From Chloroflexota bacterium (GTDB taxonomy: Bacteria > Chloroflexota > Dehalococcoidia > UBA1151 > TMED-70), in contig PBHA01000019.1 in the NCBI GenBank assembly GCA_002719425.1, positions 1 through 22,930 of the forward strand: a stretch of DNA of 22,930 bases, read 5' to 3'. The notes under the pieces are model-generated. The model made no database searches and had not been told where the DNA came from. It saw nothing but the letters and a program-made list of their open reading frames with translations. The position numbers and the translations under genes are program-made. Position 1 is the stretch's first letter, and each line of letters starts with the position of its first letter. Positions 1 through 8,647 of this stretch are shown here, in pieces.

Positions 1-51
1 AAAAGCTCTTCTGAAAATGAAGAAAATGAAGATAATAATTCCAATAATTAG
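1..51 (+). CDS. 3' end of an unidentified gene upstream of dnaB
   Basis: The window opens inside a reading frame that ends with TAG at 49-51. The 16 visible residues are hydrophilic and low-complexity, rich in Ser, Glu and Asn, like a disordered acidic tail. In many bacteria rplI (bL9) lies directly upstream of dnaB, so an extended L9 tail is a possible identity, but nothing visible proves it. A second frame (from base 2) is also open up to a TAA at 68-70 that overlaps the dnaB ATG; its peptide is strongly Lys/Ile/Met and looks less like a natural C-terminus. Confidence 0.45.
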   Translation, partial: KSSSENEENEDNNSNN

Positions 52-69
52 AAAAATTTTGGAATCTTA

Positions 70-1455
70 ATGGTGTTATCTGATAAATTATTTCCTCATG
101 ATATATCTGCAGAAGAATCGGTAATTGGGTCTCTTTTACTTGATGGAATGTCTTTTACAAAAATTGCATCATTTCTTGAACCAGAACATTTTTATCTAGA
201 ACCAAATAAAATTATTTTTGAGATTGCCAGAGATTTATTTAATCGTCAGGAGCCAATTAATCAGATAACTATTGCACATGAACTAGAAACACAAGAAAAA
301 CTTGAAGAAGTTGGTGGAAGAGCTTACTTAGCAAAAGTTGTAGATGTAGTACCAACTTCTATTCATATAAAACATTACGCAAATCTAGTTAGAAGAACTG
401 CAACTATGAGAACTCTTATCAATGCTGCTGAAAACATTTCAGATATTGGATTTGAAAATGATCCAGATGTAGAAACTTCATTATCCAAGGCAGAAGATAT
501 AATCTATGGAATTAGAAATGATCAACCTAGTAGAGATTTTGTTCCTCTCAGAGAAACATTAACACCTTTTCTAGAAACTTCATCTAGTGAAATAAATGAT
601 GGTGAAAATGCTCCAATAGGCTCAGGATTTAAGATGTTAGATGAACTTCTTGGAGGACTGCAAAGATCTGATATGCTTGTTTTAGCAGCTAGACCTTCTG
701 TTGGTAAATCAATGTTCGCATTAAACCTTGCAATAAACTCGGCCATGAATGATCATAAAGTTGCAATTTATTCTTTGGAAATGGGAAGAGAACAAATCGC
801 TACAAGAATGCTTGCAACGCAAGCGAGGATAAATATGCATTCGTTAAGAATGATGAGACTTAGCACTTCACAGGAAAATAGACTAATTGATGCCATTGGT
901 AAACTTTCTGATCTTTCAATTTTTATTGATGATTCACCAATTCAAAGTGTTGCTGAGATGCGTGGGAAGGCCAGAAGGTTACAACTTGAATATGGATTAG
1001 ATTTTATTATTTTAGACTATATGCAATTATTGAGTAATAATAAGGGATCAAGAGAAACAAACAGAGCTCAGGAGGTTTCTGAAATTTCTAGACAAGTAAA
1101 AGCGATGGCTAGAGATCTAAAAGTACCTGTTCTTGCAATCTCTCAACTCTCAAGAGCTATTGAGCATAGACAATCACATAGACCTCTACTTTCAGATTTG
1201 AGAGAATCTGGATCAATTGAGCAAGACGCAGATGTAGTAATGTTCATTCATAGAGAAGAAAAATTTATAACTAAAGAAGATTGGCTAAAGAATAACCCTG
1301 GAGTGCCTTATCCTGAAGGCCAAGCAGAAATTATAGTTGCAAAACATAGAAATGGACCTACTGATACGATCCCTTTAGCCGTTGATGATTCAATTGGAAG
1401 ATTTGTATCGATAGATTCTGTAAGAAATAATCAACTTACCACGCAAGAGAACTAA
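70..1455 (+). CDS. dnaB: Replicative DNA helicase DnaB
   Basis: Hexameric 5'-3' helicase that unwinds DNA at the replication fork and recruits primase. The 461-aa length is normal for the family. The N-terminal helical domain (about residues 8-110, with the typical AEESVIGSLLLD opening) is followed by a linker and a RecA-like motor. Walker A is ARPSVGKS at residues 207-214 and Walker B is DFIILDY at 311-317. The later segment SDLRESGSIEQDADVV and the C-terminal AKHRNGPT are DnaB hallmarks. No intein interrupts the P-loop. The ATG at 70 lies 18 nt after the preceding TAG, with a weak GGA just upstream. A TTG-start DnaC-like gene follows after 2 nt, so helicase and loader are probably made together. 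Confidence 0.97.
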   Translation: MVLSDKLFPHDISAEESVIGSLLLDGMSFTKIASFLEPEHFYLEPNKIIFEIARDLFNRQEPINQITIAHELETQEKLEEVGGRAYLAKVVDVVPTSIHIKHYANLVRRTATMRTLINAAENISDIGFENDPDVETSLSKAEDIIYGIRNDQPSRDFVPLRETLTPFLETSSSEINDGENAPIGSGFKMLDELLGGLQRSDMLVLAARPSVGKSMFALNLAINSAMNDHKVAIYSLEMGREQIATRMLATQARINMHSLRMMRLSTSQENRLIDAIGKLSDLSIFIDDSPIQSVAEMRGKARRLQLEYGLDFIILDYMQLLSNNKGSRETNRAQEVSEISRQVKAMARDLKVPVLAISQLSRAIEHRQSHRPLLSDLRESGSIEQDADVVMFIHREEKFITKEDWLKNNPGVPYPEGQAEIIVAKHRNGPTDTIPLAVDDSIGRFVSIDSVRNNQLTTQEN

Positions 1456-1457
1456 TT

Positions 1458-2819
1458 TTGGAAAGCTTAAAAGAAATTTTAAATAAGAGAAAATTTTCAG
1501 CAAATTATTATGACGAATTTGCAAACCAATCAGATTATGTTGAATGTAAAACTTGTGATTCAGCAAGATGGATAATTGTCAATAAACAAACTGTACCATG
1601 TTCTTCTTGTCAACAAAATAATACAGATGAAGCTGAAACTAATATCAAGCTGATGCATGCTGGTTTAAGTCAGCTTTTGGAGTATGATCTAAGAAAATTT
1701 CAAATAGATGGCAGAGTAGGAAAAGCAGATCCTAAAAATCTTAGAAAAAATTTAAGAATTGCAGAAGATTATTCAAAAAATCCAATGGGATGGTTGTTAA
1801 TTAGCGGAGAACCGGGAACAGGGAAAACTCATCTAGCAGTAGGAATTGCAATAAGTTGTATAAAAAATGAAAATACCGTTATTTACAAATCTATCCAAGA
1901 AATAATAGATATTATAACTAATTCATCAGCTAATTCAGAAGAAGAAAATTTCAATGAAATTATTGATTATCCATTCATTATTATTGATGACTATGGAAAC
2001 CAAAAATACTCGGAGTGGATTGAGGAAAAAATAGATCATCTTTTCACTTATAGATATACAAGAAAATTACCAACAGTAGTAATAATTAATAAAAACTTGT
2101 CAGATTTTGATGAAAGAACTAAATCTAGATTTTCAGATCCAAATCTTGTTCAATCAATACATTTAGACTCTAAAGATTCAACACATCAAAGCAATGGTAT
2201 TCCAAAAGTATTTGATAATGCTAAATTAAGAAAGCAACCAAGGAAGCAAAATAAAGAACTAACTCGTGAAGAAAAGATTACATTTGATTCAATTGAAATG
2301 GCGCTACTTAAGTCTAAAGAATTTGTAGAAAATCCTAACCCTACATGGTTATACATTCATGGAGGTACAGGTTCAGGGAAAAGCTATCTGACTGCTGCAA
2401 TCGCAAACGAAATTTATAAAAAAAATAAAAATATTTTTTATATTTCTTCATCCGAACTAATTGATAATGTAAGAGATTATGTCAGATCTAATCAAGGGAA
2501 AGGATATGTGTATGATTTATGTAAAGAAGTAGATTACCTTTTTCTTGATGATTTATGGGGACATAATAATACTAAATGGTCAGACGAAATAATTTACAAT
2601 TTGATCACATACAGGCAGGATAACTTAAAACATACTGTTATAAATTCCAGCGTATTTTACGACAAAATCAAATCCTATAATTCAAAAACAGAATCATTAT
2701 CATCAGATTCTATTTTTACAGAAAAAATAGCTTCAAGATTATCAAATAATAATTTAGTTGAGCAGATCTCATTGGTCTCATCTGATATTAGAAAAAAAAG
2801 ATTAGCAAAAAAAAGATAA
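1458..2819 (+). CDS. DnaC/DnaI-like helicase loader with two AAA+ modules
   Basis: Probable loader that places DnaB on DNA; location directly after dnaB supports this. The protein (453 aa) is longer than ordinary DnaC/DnaI (about 250-310 aa) because it carries two ATPase modules. An N-terminal Cys4 zinc motif (C30, C33, C48, C51) resembles the zinc-binding domain of DnaI. Module 1 has Walker A GEPGTGKT at 117-124, Walker B FIIIDD at 173-178 and an SRF motif. Module 2 has Walker A GGTGSGKS at 302-309, Walker B LFLDD at 361-365 and an ASRLSNN segment like the Arg-containing SRL motif of DnaC. Both P-loops look intact. The start is TTG, 2 nt after the dnaB stop. Its TAA shares one base with the ATG of the next gene. 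Loader function is inferred from family and position. Confidence 0.8.
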   Translation: MESLKEILNKRKFSANYYDEFANQSDYVECKTCDSARWIIVNKQTVPCSSCQQNNTDEAETNIKLMHAGLSQLLEYDLRKFQIDGRVGKADPKNLRKNLRIAEDYSKNPMGWLLISGEPGTGKTHLAVGIAISCIKNENTVIYKSIQEIIDIITNSSANSEEENFNEIIDYPFIIIDDYGNQKYSEWIEEKIDHLFTYRYTRKLPTVVIINKNLSDFDERTKSRFSDPNLVQSIHLDSKDSTHQSNGIPKVFDNAKLRKQPRKQNKELTREEKITFDSIEMALLKSKEFVENPNPTWLYIHGGTGSGKSYLTAAIANEIYKKNKNIFYISSSELIDNVRDYVRSNQGKGYVYDLCKEVDYLFLDDLWGHNNTKWSDEIIYNLITYRQDNLKHTVINSSVFYDKIKSYNSKTESLSSDSIFTEKIASRLSNNNLVEQISLVSSDIRKKRLAKKR

Positions 2820-3739
2820 TGGTAAAAATATTTAGAGAACCTAATGAATTAATAAAAGGTGTAGAAATTATTTTTGATGATGCAAATCATCTTTTTCCTA
2901 AAGATATAAAGATATCTAAAATTTATGAGGGATGCTTATGGGCAGAAGGGCCCATATTTCTTAAAGAAAAAAATATAATAGTCTGGTCAGATATTCCCTA
3001 TAATAGGATGCTGTATTACCATTTATCTGATAATTCAACAGGGGTTTACAGATATCCATCAAATTTTTCTAATGGAAACAGTGTTGACTTAGACGGTTTT
3101 ATGATTACAGCAGAACATGGTAGAAGAGCAGTTAGCAGAACAGATAAAGATGGGAATGTAGATATAATCACAAATAAATATGACGGAATGCGTTATAATT
3201 CTCCAAACGATCTTGTTTGCAAATCTGACGGTACAATATGGTTTACTGATCCACAATACGGAATTTTGAGCAATCATGAAGGACACGAAGCAAGATCTGA
3301 GACTATTTTTAATGGTGTCTATTTAGTTAATAAAAATGGTGAGGTAGAATTGCTTACAAGCGAAATAGATGCCCCGAATGGTATAGCTTTTTCCCCCGAT
3401 GAAAAAATTATCTACATTACAGATACTGGTGAAACTGGAAATATATTTGCTTTCGATGTTGAAAACAATAAGATAAGCAACAAAAGGATTTTTGCAACAC
3501 CAAGACCAGGCAAACCTGATGGAATAAAAGTAGATTGTAATGGTAATCTATTATCATCTGCTTGGGACGGGGTACAAATTTTTTCTCCAAAAGGTAAATT
3601 GATTGCTAAAATTCAAATTCCTGAGCAAAGAACTGCAAATCTATGCTTTGGAGGTGAAAATTTTAGTGAATTATATATAGCTTCAGATAAATCTATGTAT
3701 AAAATAAAAATGGAAACAAGTGGGAATGAACCGATATAA
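2819..3739 (+). CDS. SMP-30/gluconolactonase family lactonase
   Basis: Six-bladed beta-propeller hydrolase of the SMP-30/gluconolactonase/LRE family, whose members open sugar lactones using one divalent metal. The expected metal and substrate residues are present and correctly spaced: E43 (AEGP), N130 (SPNDL), N187 (APNGIAFSP) and D234 (PDGIKVD). Length (306 aa) is normal and no signal peptide is seen, so it should be cytoplasmic. The ATG overlaps the previous TAA by one base, and transketolase begins 4 nt after its stop. In a run of pentose phosphate genes it may act on gluconolactone or its 6-phosphate, but substrate choice cannot be read from the sequence; this family also handles other aldonolactones. 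Confidence 0.85.
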   Translation: MVKIFREPNELIKGVEIIFDDANHLFPKDIKISKIYEGCLWAEGPIFLKEKNIIVWSDIPYNRMLYYHLSDNSTGVYRYPSNFSNGNSVDLDGFMITAEHGRRAVSRTDKDGNVDIITNKYDGMRYNSPNDLVCKSDGTIWFTDPQYGILSNHEGHEARSETIFNGVYLVNKNGEVELLTSEIDAPNGIAFSPDEKIIYITDTGETGNIFAFDVENNKISNKRIFATPRPGKPDGIKVDCNGNLLSSAWDGVQIFSPKGKLIAKIQIPEQRTANLCFGGENFSELYIASDKSMYKIKMETSGNEPI

Positions 3740-3743
3740 ATCA

Positions 3744-5732
3744 ATGAATATTGAAGAAAAAACAATTAATACTCTCAGATTCCTATCCGTTGATCAGGTA
3801 AACAAAGCAAATTCTGGACATCCAGGGGCACCAATGGGTGCAGCTCCAATTGCATACACATTATTCAAAAAAATAATGACCCATAATCCTAAAAATCCTA
3901 ATTTTCAAAATAGAGATAGATTTATATTATCCATTGGACATGCCTCTGCTCTGCTTTACTCCGTTTTATGTCTAACAGGATATGATTTTTCAATAGAAGA
4001 CTTAAAAAAATTCAGACAACTTGGATCTAAAACTCCAGGTCATCCTGAAAGAGATGTGAATCTAGGAATTGAAGTAACAACAGGTCCATTGGGACAAGGT
4101 TTCGCCAATGGTGTAGGAATGGCTATATCTGAAAAATTACTTTCTTCAAAGTATGATAATGTTATAAATCATAATATTTATGGAATAGTTGGAGATGGAG
4201 ATTTACAAGAAGGGATTGCTTCTGAAGCGGCTTCATTAGCTGGAACATTAGGTTTAGGAAAAATTGTATACGTTTATGATTCTAATGGTATTTCTATTGA
4301 TGGAAGCAACGAGCTAGCATTTACAGAAAATGTTTCTCAAAGGTTCAAAGCTTATGGTTGGGAAGTCTTTGAAAATATTGATGGGTTAGACATAAACTTA
4401 TTAGAGGAAACAATCTTAAATGCAAAGAATAATATAAACCAACCAAGTCTCATAATTGCAAATACAACAATTGGATATGGATCTCCTAATAAAGCAGGAA
4501 GTGAATCAGCTCATGGTGAACCACTTGGTCAAGATGAAACAAAACTAGCAAAAGAAAATTTGAATTGGAACTACTCTGAATTTGAGATACCTGAAGATGT
4601 AAAAAAACACATGCTTGAATGCGTAGAATCAGGAATTTTAGAAGAAGAAAAATGGACACAACTATGTGAAAGTTATAAAAATAGTAATTCAAAAAAATAT
4701 GATGAACTCGATAAAATCCTTAATAATAAACTAAGCTCAGATTGGGACAAAGAAATCTTAAAAAAAGCCTCAGAGATTAATGAACCTGAGGCAACGAGAG
4801 CTTCATCAGGTGTTTCAATAAATCTTTTGACTGATTATATTCCTAATTTAATTGGAGGATCCGCAGATTTGACAGGCTCAACAAATACAGAGATTAAGAA
4901 CTCAGAAAATTTTTCAAAAAATATTCCAACTGGAAGAAATATAAAGTTTGGAGTAAGAGAACATGGTATGGGTGGTGTGATGAATGGAATATCAGCTCAT
5001 GGTAATTTTAGAGTTTTTGGAGGAACATTTCTAGTTTTTGCTGATTATATGAGAGCTTCAATAAGGCTAAGTGCTCTTTCCAAATTGAATACTATATTTA
5101 TTTTTACTCATGACTCAATAGGACTTGGAGAGGATGGCCCAACACATCAACCAATTTCACAATTGATGAGCTTAAGAACTATTCCTAACCTAAATGTTTT
5201 TAGGCCAGCAGATAAGAAAGAAACATTAATGTCTTGGGTTAGTGCAATAAAAACTGTTGATAAACCTACAGCTATCGTACTATCTAGGCAAGCTTTACCT
5301 GATTTAGAAGCACTGACTGAAAACAAATTAGATTTTGATCAATTTTCAAAAGGAGCATACATTTGTTACCAAAACTCAAGTGAAAAACCTGATGTTATTT
5401 TTATATCCACAGGATCAGAGGTCTCAGAAACAATTCAGGCTGCAAAAAAATTTGGTGATTCTCATAAGATTAGAGTTGTTTCAATGCCATGTTGGGATCT
5501 TTTTGAAGAACAATCTAATCAATTTCAAAATGAGATAATACCGTCTGATACTGAACATATAATTTCAGTTGAAGCAGGGGTAGGATTAGGCTGGCAAAAA
5601 TTTACGAACAGTAGCACAAATATTATCTCTATCGAATCTTATGGAGCGTCTGGTCCAGGAAAAGAACTAATTGATTCATTTGGATTTTCTAGTGATAGAA
5701 TATTTGAAAAAGCAAAATTAATTATAAGTTAG
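3744..5732 (+). CDS. tkt: Transketolase
   Basis: ThDP-dependent enzyme that transfers two-carbon ketol units in the pentose phosphate pathway. Visible hallmarks are GHPGAPMG near residue 25, GPLGQGF, the ThDP/Mg motif GDGDLQEG at 150-157, GSADLTGS, FGVREHGMGG with catalytic Glu at about 406, and LGEDGPTHQP. The frame is open from a GTG at 3720, inside the end of the lactonase gene. I prefer the ATG at 3744 because it gives 662 aa and puts GHPG at the same distance from the N-terminus as in E. coli transketolase (663 aa). This start lies 4 nt after the upstream stop. A clear Shine-Dalgarno is lacking, so translation may depend on coupling. rpiB follows after 5 nt. Confidence 0.96.
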   Translation: MNIEEKTINTLRFLSVDQVNKANSGHPGAPMGAAPIAYTLFKKIMTHNPKNPNFQNRDRFILSIGHASALLYSVLCLTGYDFSIEDLKKFRQLGSKTPGHPERDVNLGIEVTTGPLGQGFANGVGMAISEKLLSSKYDNVINHNIYGIVGDGDLQEGIASEAASLAGTLGLGKIVYVYDSNGISIDGSNELAFTENVSQRFKAYGWEVFENIDGLDINLLEETILNAKNNINQPSLIIANTTIGYGSPNKAGSESAHGEPLGQDETKLAKENLNWNYSEFEIPEDVKKHMLECVESGILEEEKWTQLCESYKNSNSKKYDELDKILNNKLSSDWDKEILKKASEINEPEATRASSGVSINLLTDYIPNLIGGSADLTGSTNTEIKNSENFSKNIPTGRNIKFGVREHGMGGVMNGISAHGNFRVFGGTFLVFADYMRASIRLSALSKLNTIFIFTHDSIGLGEDGPTHQPISQLMSLRTIPNLNVFRPADKKETLMSWVSAIKTVDKPTAIVLSRQALPDLEALTENKLDFDQFSKGAYICYQNSSEKPDVIFISTGSEVSETIQAAKKFGDSHKIRVVSMPCWDLFEEQSNQFQNEIIPSDTEHIISVEAGVGLGWQKFTNSSTNIISIESYGASGPGKELIDSFGFSSDRIFEKAKLIIS

Positions 5733-5737
5733 ATTTA

Positions 5738-6193
5738 ATGAAAATTTGTATAAGTGCAGATCACGGTGGATTCGATTTAAAGAATATTATTATTGAACAT
5801 GTCAAATCTCTAGGATTTGACATTGAAGATCTAGGTGAAAAAGAAATGGACCCTTCCGATGATTATCCTGACACAACCAAGTTAGTAGCCGAAGCTATAA
5901 GCAGTAAAGCATATGAAAAAGGCATAGTACTTTGTGGTTCAGGTGTAGGAGCCTCTGTAGTAGCTAATAAATTTAAGGATGTTAGAGCTGCTATTTGTCA
6001 TGATACTTACTCAGCTGCTCAAGGAGTAGAACACGATGATATGAATGTTATTTGTCTTGGAGGTAGGATTGTTGGAGATGCATTAGCAAAAGAAATAGTC
6101 TCAGAATTTATAAATTCACGATTCGTATCAGAGGAAAGATTCGTGAGAAGAAAAGAAAAATTAGATCAAATAGAGAAAGAAAACCTCTCATAA
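5738..6193 (+). CDS. rpiB: Ribose-5-phosphate isomerase B
   Basis: Interconverts ribose 5-phosphate and ribulose 5-phosphate, supplying transketolase. The 151-aa protein has the RpiB/LacAB fold signature: SADHGG at 6-11, the catalytic Cys loop CGSGVG at 66-71 followed by ASVVANK, ICHDTYSA with H88/D89, and the EHDDMNVICLGGR segment where many RpiB proteins have HN-AN. The position between transketolase and transaldolase, with 5-nt and 1-nt gaps, supports a pentose phosphate role over allose or galactose metabolism. Confidence 0.94.
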   Translation: MKICISADHGGFDLKNIIIEHVKSLGFDIEDLGEKEMDPSDDYPDTTKLVAEAISSKAYEKGIVLCGSGVGASVVANKFKDVRAAICHDTYSAAQGVEHDDMNVICLGGRIVGDALAKEIVSEFINSRFVSEERFVRRKEKLDQIEKENLS

Positions 6194-6194
6194 A

Positions 6195-7235
6195 ATGACA
6201 AATATAAATAAATTATCCAACAAGGGACAATCTATCTGGTTAGATTCATTAAGTAAACAGATGATTGAAACTGGAGATCTCAAGAATTTAATAAATAAAG
6301 GTATAACAGGAGTAACAAGTAACCCTTCCATATTTGAAAAGGCAATAGGTTCAAGTGATTCATATGACAAAAAAATAGTAGAGTTATCAAAAAATAATAA
6401 TAATTCTAAAGATATTTTTGAAAATATTGCAACTGATGACATAAGAAATGCAGCGGATTTGTTAGATGAAGTTTTCGAAAAAAATAACCATATGGATGGA
6501 TTTGTTTCCTTAGAAGTAGATCCTTTTCTAGCTAATGATTTTGAAAAAACAATTATTGAAGCCAAGAGACTATGGGAGAAAGTAGATAGAAAAAACTTAA
6601 TGATAAAAATTCCCGGAACAAAAGAAGGAATAATGGCAACTAAACAATTATTAGAAGAAGGAATCAATGTTAACGTAACCTTATTATTTTCTTTTGATAG
6701 TTACAAAAAAACTCTAGAAGCTTTCGTGGAATCTAAAAATAAAAATGTAAACTCTAAATCTGTTGCCTCATTTTTTATAAGTAGAATTGATACAGCGGTT
6801 GATCAGATAATTGATAATAATAATAAATTATTCCATAAAATGGCCATAATAAACGCTTATAAAGCTTATTCTTTATTCCTAGAAATAAAGAATAGTATGG
6901 GCGATAATTTTCAAAAATTACTTTGGGCATCAACAAGTGTTAAAGCAAAAGACTTAGAGCAAGATTACTACTCAATAAACCTCCCTTTTGAAAATACAGT
7001 TAACACACTACCACTTGAAACAATTGATTATTTATTAAAATCAGATTTAAATTTTACTTCGGAATCTAATTTATCTAAAAATTTTAATAAACTTTATAGG
7101 GAATCTAAAGATTATTTTGATTTTCAAAAAGTTACAGAATCACTTTTGAAAAATGGAATTAATCTTTTTCAAGATTCATACAAATCTGTTTTAGATACAA
7201 TTGACCAAAAAGTTTCTAAATTAATAAAAAAATGA
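6195..7235 (+). CDS. tal: Transaldolase
   Basis: Class I (Schiff-base) enzyme that moves a dihydroxyacetone unit between sugar phosphates, closing the non-oxidative pentose phosphate pathway. Motifs: D17, GVTSNPSIFEKAI at 39-51, and the catalytic Lys K138 in MIKIPGT, followed by EGINVNVTLLFS. Length (346 aa) fits the long transaldolases of actinobacteria, cyanobacteria and Chloroflexota, which are often paired or fused with phosphoglucose isomerase. Its TGA overlaps the next ATG in an ATGA (7232-7235), which indicates translational coupling to the isomerase gene. Confidence 0.95.
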   Translation: MTNINKLSNKGQSIWLDSLSKQMIETGDLKNLINKGITGVTSNPSIFEKAIGSSDSYDKKIVELSKNNNNSKDIFENIATDDIRNAADLLDEVFEKNNHMDGFVSLEVDPFLANDFEKTIIEAKRLWEKVDRKNLMIKIPGTKEGIMATKQLLEEGINVNVTLLFSFDSYKKTLEAFVESKNKNVNSKSVASFFISRIDTAVDQIIDNNNKLFHKMAIINAYKAYSLFLEIKNSMGDNFQKLLWASTSVKAKDLEQDYYSINLPFENTVNTLPLETIDYLLKSDLNFTSESNLSKNFNKLYRESKDYFDFQKVTESLLKNGINLFQDSYKSVLDTIDQKVSKLIKK

Positions 7236-8647
7236 GTTTTGAAAAATATTTAGATCAAATACTTGATCAAAATATAATTAGTAAATTAGTTTCACCTAAA
7301 AAAGAATCTTTTCCTTTAGGAGATTTTAGTAATTGTCAGGAAATTCCATTAGGGTGGACTAAAGACTTAAATTATAAAGAAACTCAAGAATATAAAAGTC
7401 TGAAGAAATTTAAAAGATATATTTTTATAGGTATGGGAGGGGCTATTAGTATGGCAAGAATAGCATCTTACATTAACCCAAAACAAATCTCTTATATTGA
7501 CAGTTTTGATATCAGTAAAATAAAAAAATTAAGGGAAGATGCAAAGAAGTCTTCTACTGTTGTATTTGTTTGCTCAAAATCAAATGAAACAATCGAAACA
7601 AAATTGTTGGAAAATCTTATAGCTGAAAATAAAAAAGATAAATTTTACATAACTGATGAAATAAAAGAAATAGAATATTCAAGGCATCTAAAAACTCCAA
7701 GAAATATAGGGGGAAGATATAGCATAAGTACTCACCTAGGTGTATTACCTTTTTATTTGGCAGGATTTAGTTTAGAAGCAATCGCAAATGAAATAAATAA
7801 AGCTAATAAAGAATGCAGAATCAATGATAAAAACAATCCTGCAATTCGTATTGCTGCAATGCTATACACAAATTATATAAATAATAAAGAAATAGTATCT
7901 ATAACACCAAAAAATCAAAAGGATTTTGTTTATGACTGGCTAGAACAATTGATTTCTGAATCTGCTGGGAAGGAAGAAAAAGGATTATTGCCAATAAAAT
8001 CTTCAAATATTTCTTCGATGATAAAGTTTACTAACAAAAACAAGATATCTGAAAATTCAGTTGAAATATCTATTGAGTATAATGAAAAAATTTTCTTTAC
8101 TTTTCAAAAATTAATGTATTCGATTTCTATTTTTTGTTCAATGATTAATGTTCAACCTTTTGATCAACCTAATGTAGAATCAACCAAAATTAGAACTAAA
8201 AATTTATTAGAGCAATTAAATGATAATAAGAAAATCTTTGATAAATATTCAGAAAAAAATCCTTACCAGTTGTTAAGAGATAGTAATTCTGATTTAATGT
8301 CATTTCTTATTTTTTCTTCTAATCTTGATAATATTATGAGTGAAAAACTAGTAGAACAAATTAAATCATTTTATGGAAAAAATAAAAAAGTATTAATTTT
8401 TTTTGGGCCAAGTTATCTTCATTCAACTGGTCAATTACTAAAAGGAAGTTTTAAGAATATCAACAATTTTGTAATATATTTACACGGTAACGAAGACCTT
8501 AACATACCAAATTCATTGTACACTCTAAATACGTTTGTAAAAAATCAGGGATTTTCTGATCATTTAGAAATGAAAAAAAATAAAAGAAACTCATTTTATT
8601 TTGAAACAACTTTCGATGAAATTATAAGAATCTTAAGTAAAAAATGA
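7232..8647 (+). CDS. pgi: Glucose-6-phosphate isomerase, divergent Tal-Pgi type
   Basis: Predicted isomerase of glucose 6-phosphate and fructose 6-phosphate. The overall sequence is divergent and rich in Lys, Asn and Ile, but the family marks remain: GMGGAIS near 67-73 in the first SIS domain, NIGGRYSIST at 158-167, DWLEQLISESAGKEEKG at 235-251 with the catalytic Glu at 243, and QPFDQPNVESTK at 308-319. The C-terminal part around residues 391-400, with YLHSTGQL, matches the PGI half of fused transaldolase/PGI proteins more than classical PGI. Here tal and pgi are separate frames overlapping by 4 bp. The ATGA overlap at 8644 couples it to the next gene. Confidence 0.88.
   Translation: MSFEKYLDQILDQNIISKLVSPKKESFPLGDFSNCQEIPLGWTKDLNYKETQEYKSLKKFKRYIFIGMGGAISMARIASYINPKQISYIDSFDISKIKKLREDAKKSSTVVFVCSKSNETIETKLLENLIAENKKDKFYITDEIKEIEYSRHLKTPRNIGGRYSISTHLGVLPFYLAGFSLEAIANEINKANKECRINDKNNPAIRIAAMLYTNYINNKEIVSITPKNQKDFVYDWLEQLISESAGKEEKGLLPIKSSNISSMIKFTNKNKISENSVEISIEYNEKIFFTFQKLMYSISIFCSMINVQPFDQPNVESTKIRTKNLLEQLNDNKKIFDKYSEKNPYQLLRDSNSDLMSFLIFSSNLDNIMSEKLVEQIKSFYGKNKKVLIFFGPSYLHSTGQLLKGSFKNINNFVIYLHGNEDLNIPNSLYTLNTFVKNQGFSDHLEMKKNKRNSFYFETTFDEIIRILSKK

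Noticed and set aside
2..70. Alternative upstream frame ending TAA-TG at dnaB
   Set aside because: It is open and would couple to dnaB, but its Lys/Ile/Met-only peptide is less natural than the acidic tail in the other frame. It cannot be excluded from this fragment.
1458..2819. Two loader genes fused by a sequencing error
   Set aside because: The linker between the modules is continuous, polar and in frame, and only one zinc domain and one start are present, so a genuine two-module protein is the simpler reading.
6188..6667. 159-aa open frame on the - strand inside transaldolase
   Set aside because: It lies wholly antisense to a gene with intact catalytic motifs and has no recognisable motif of its own.
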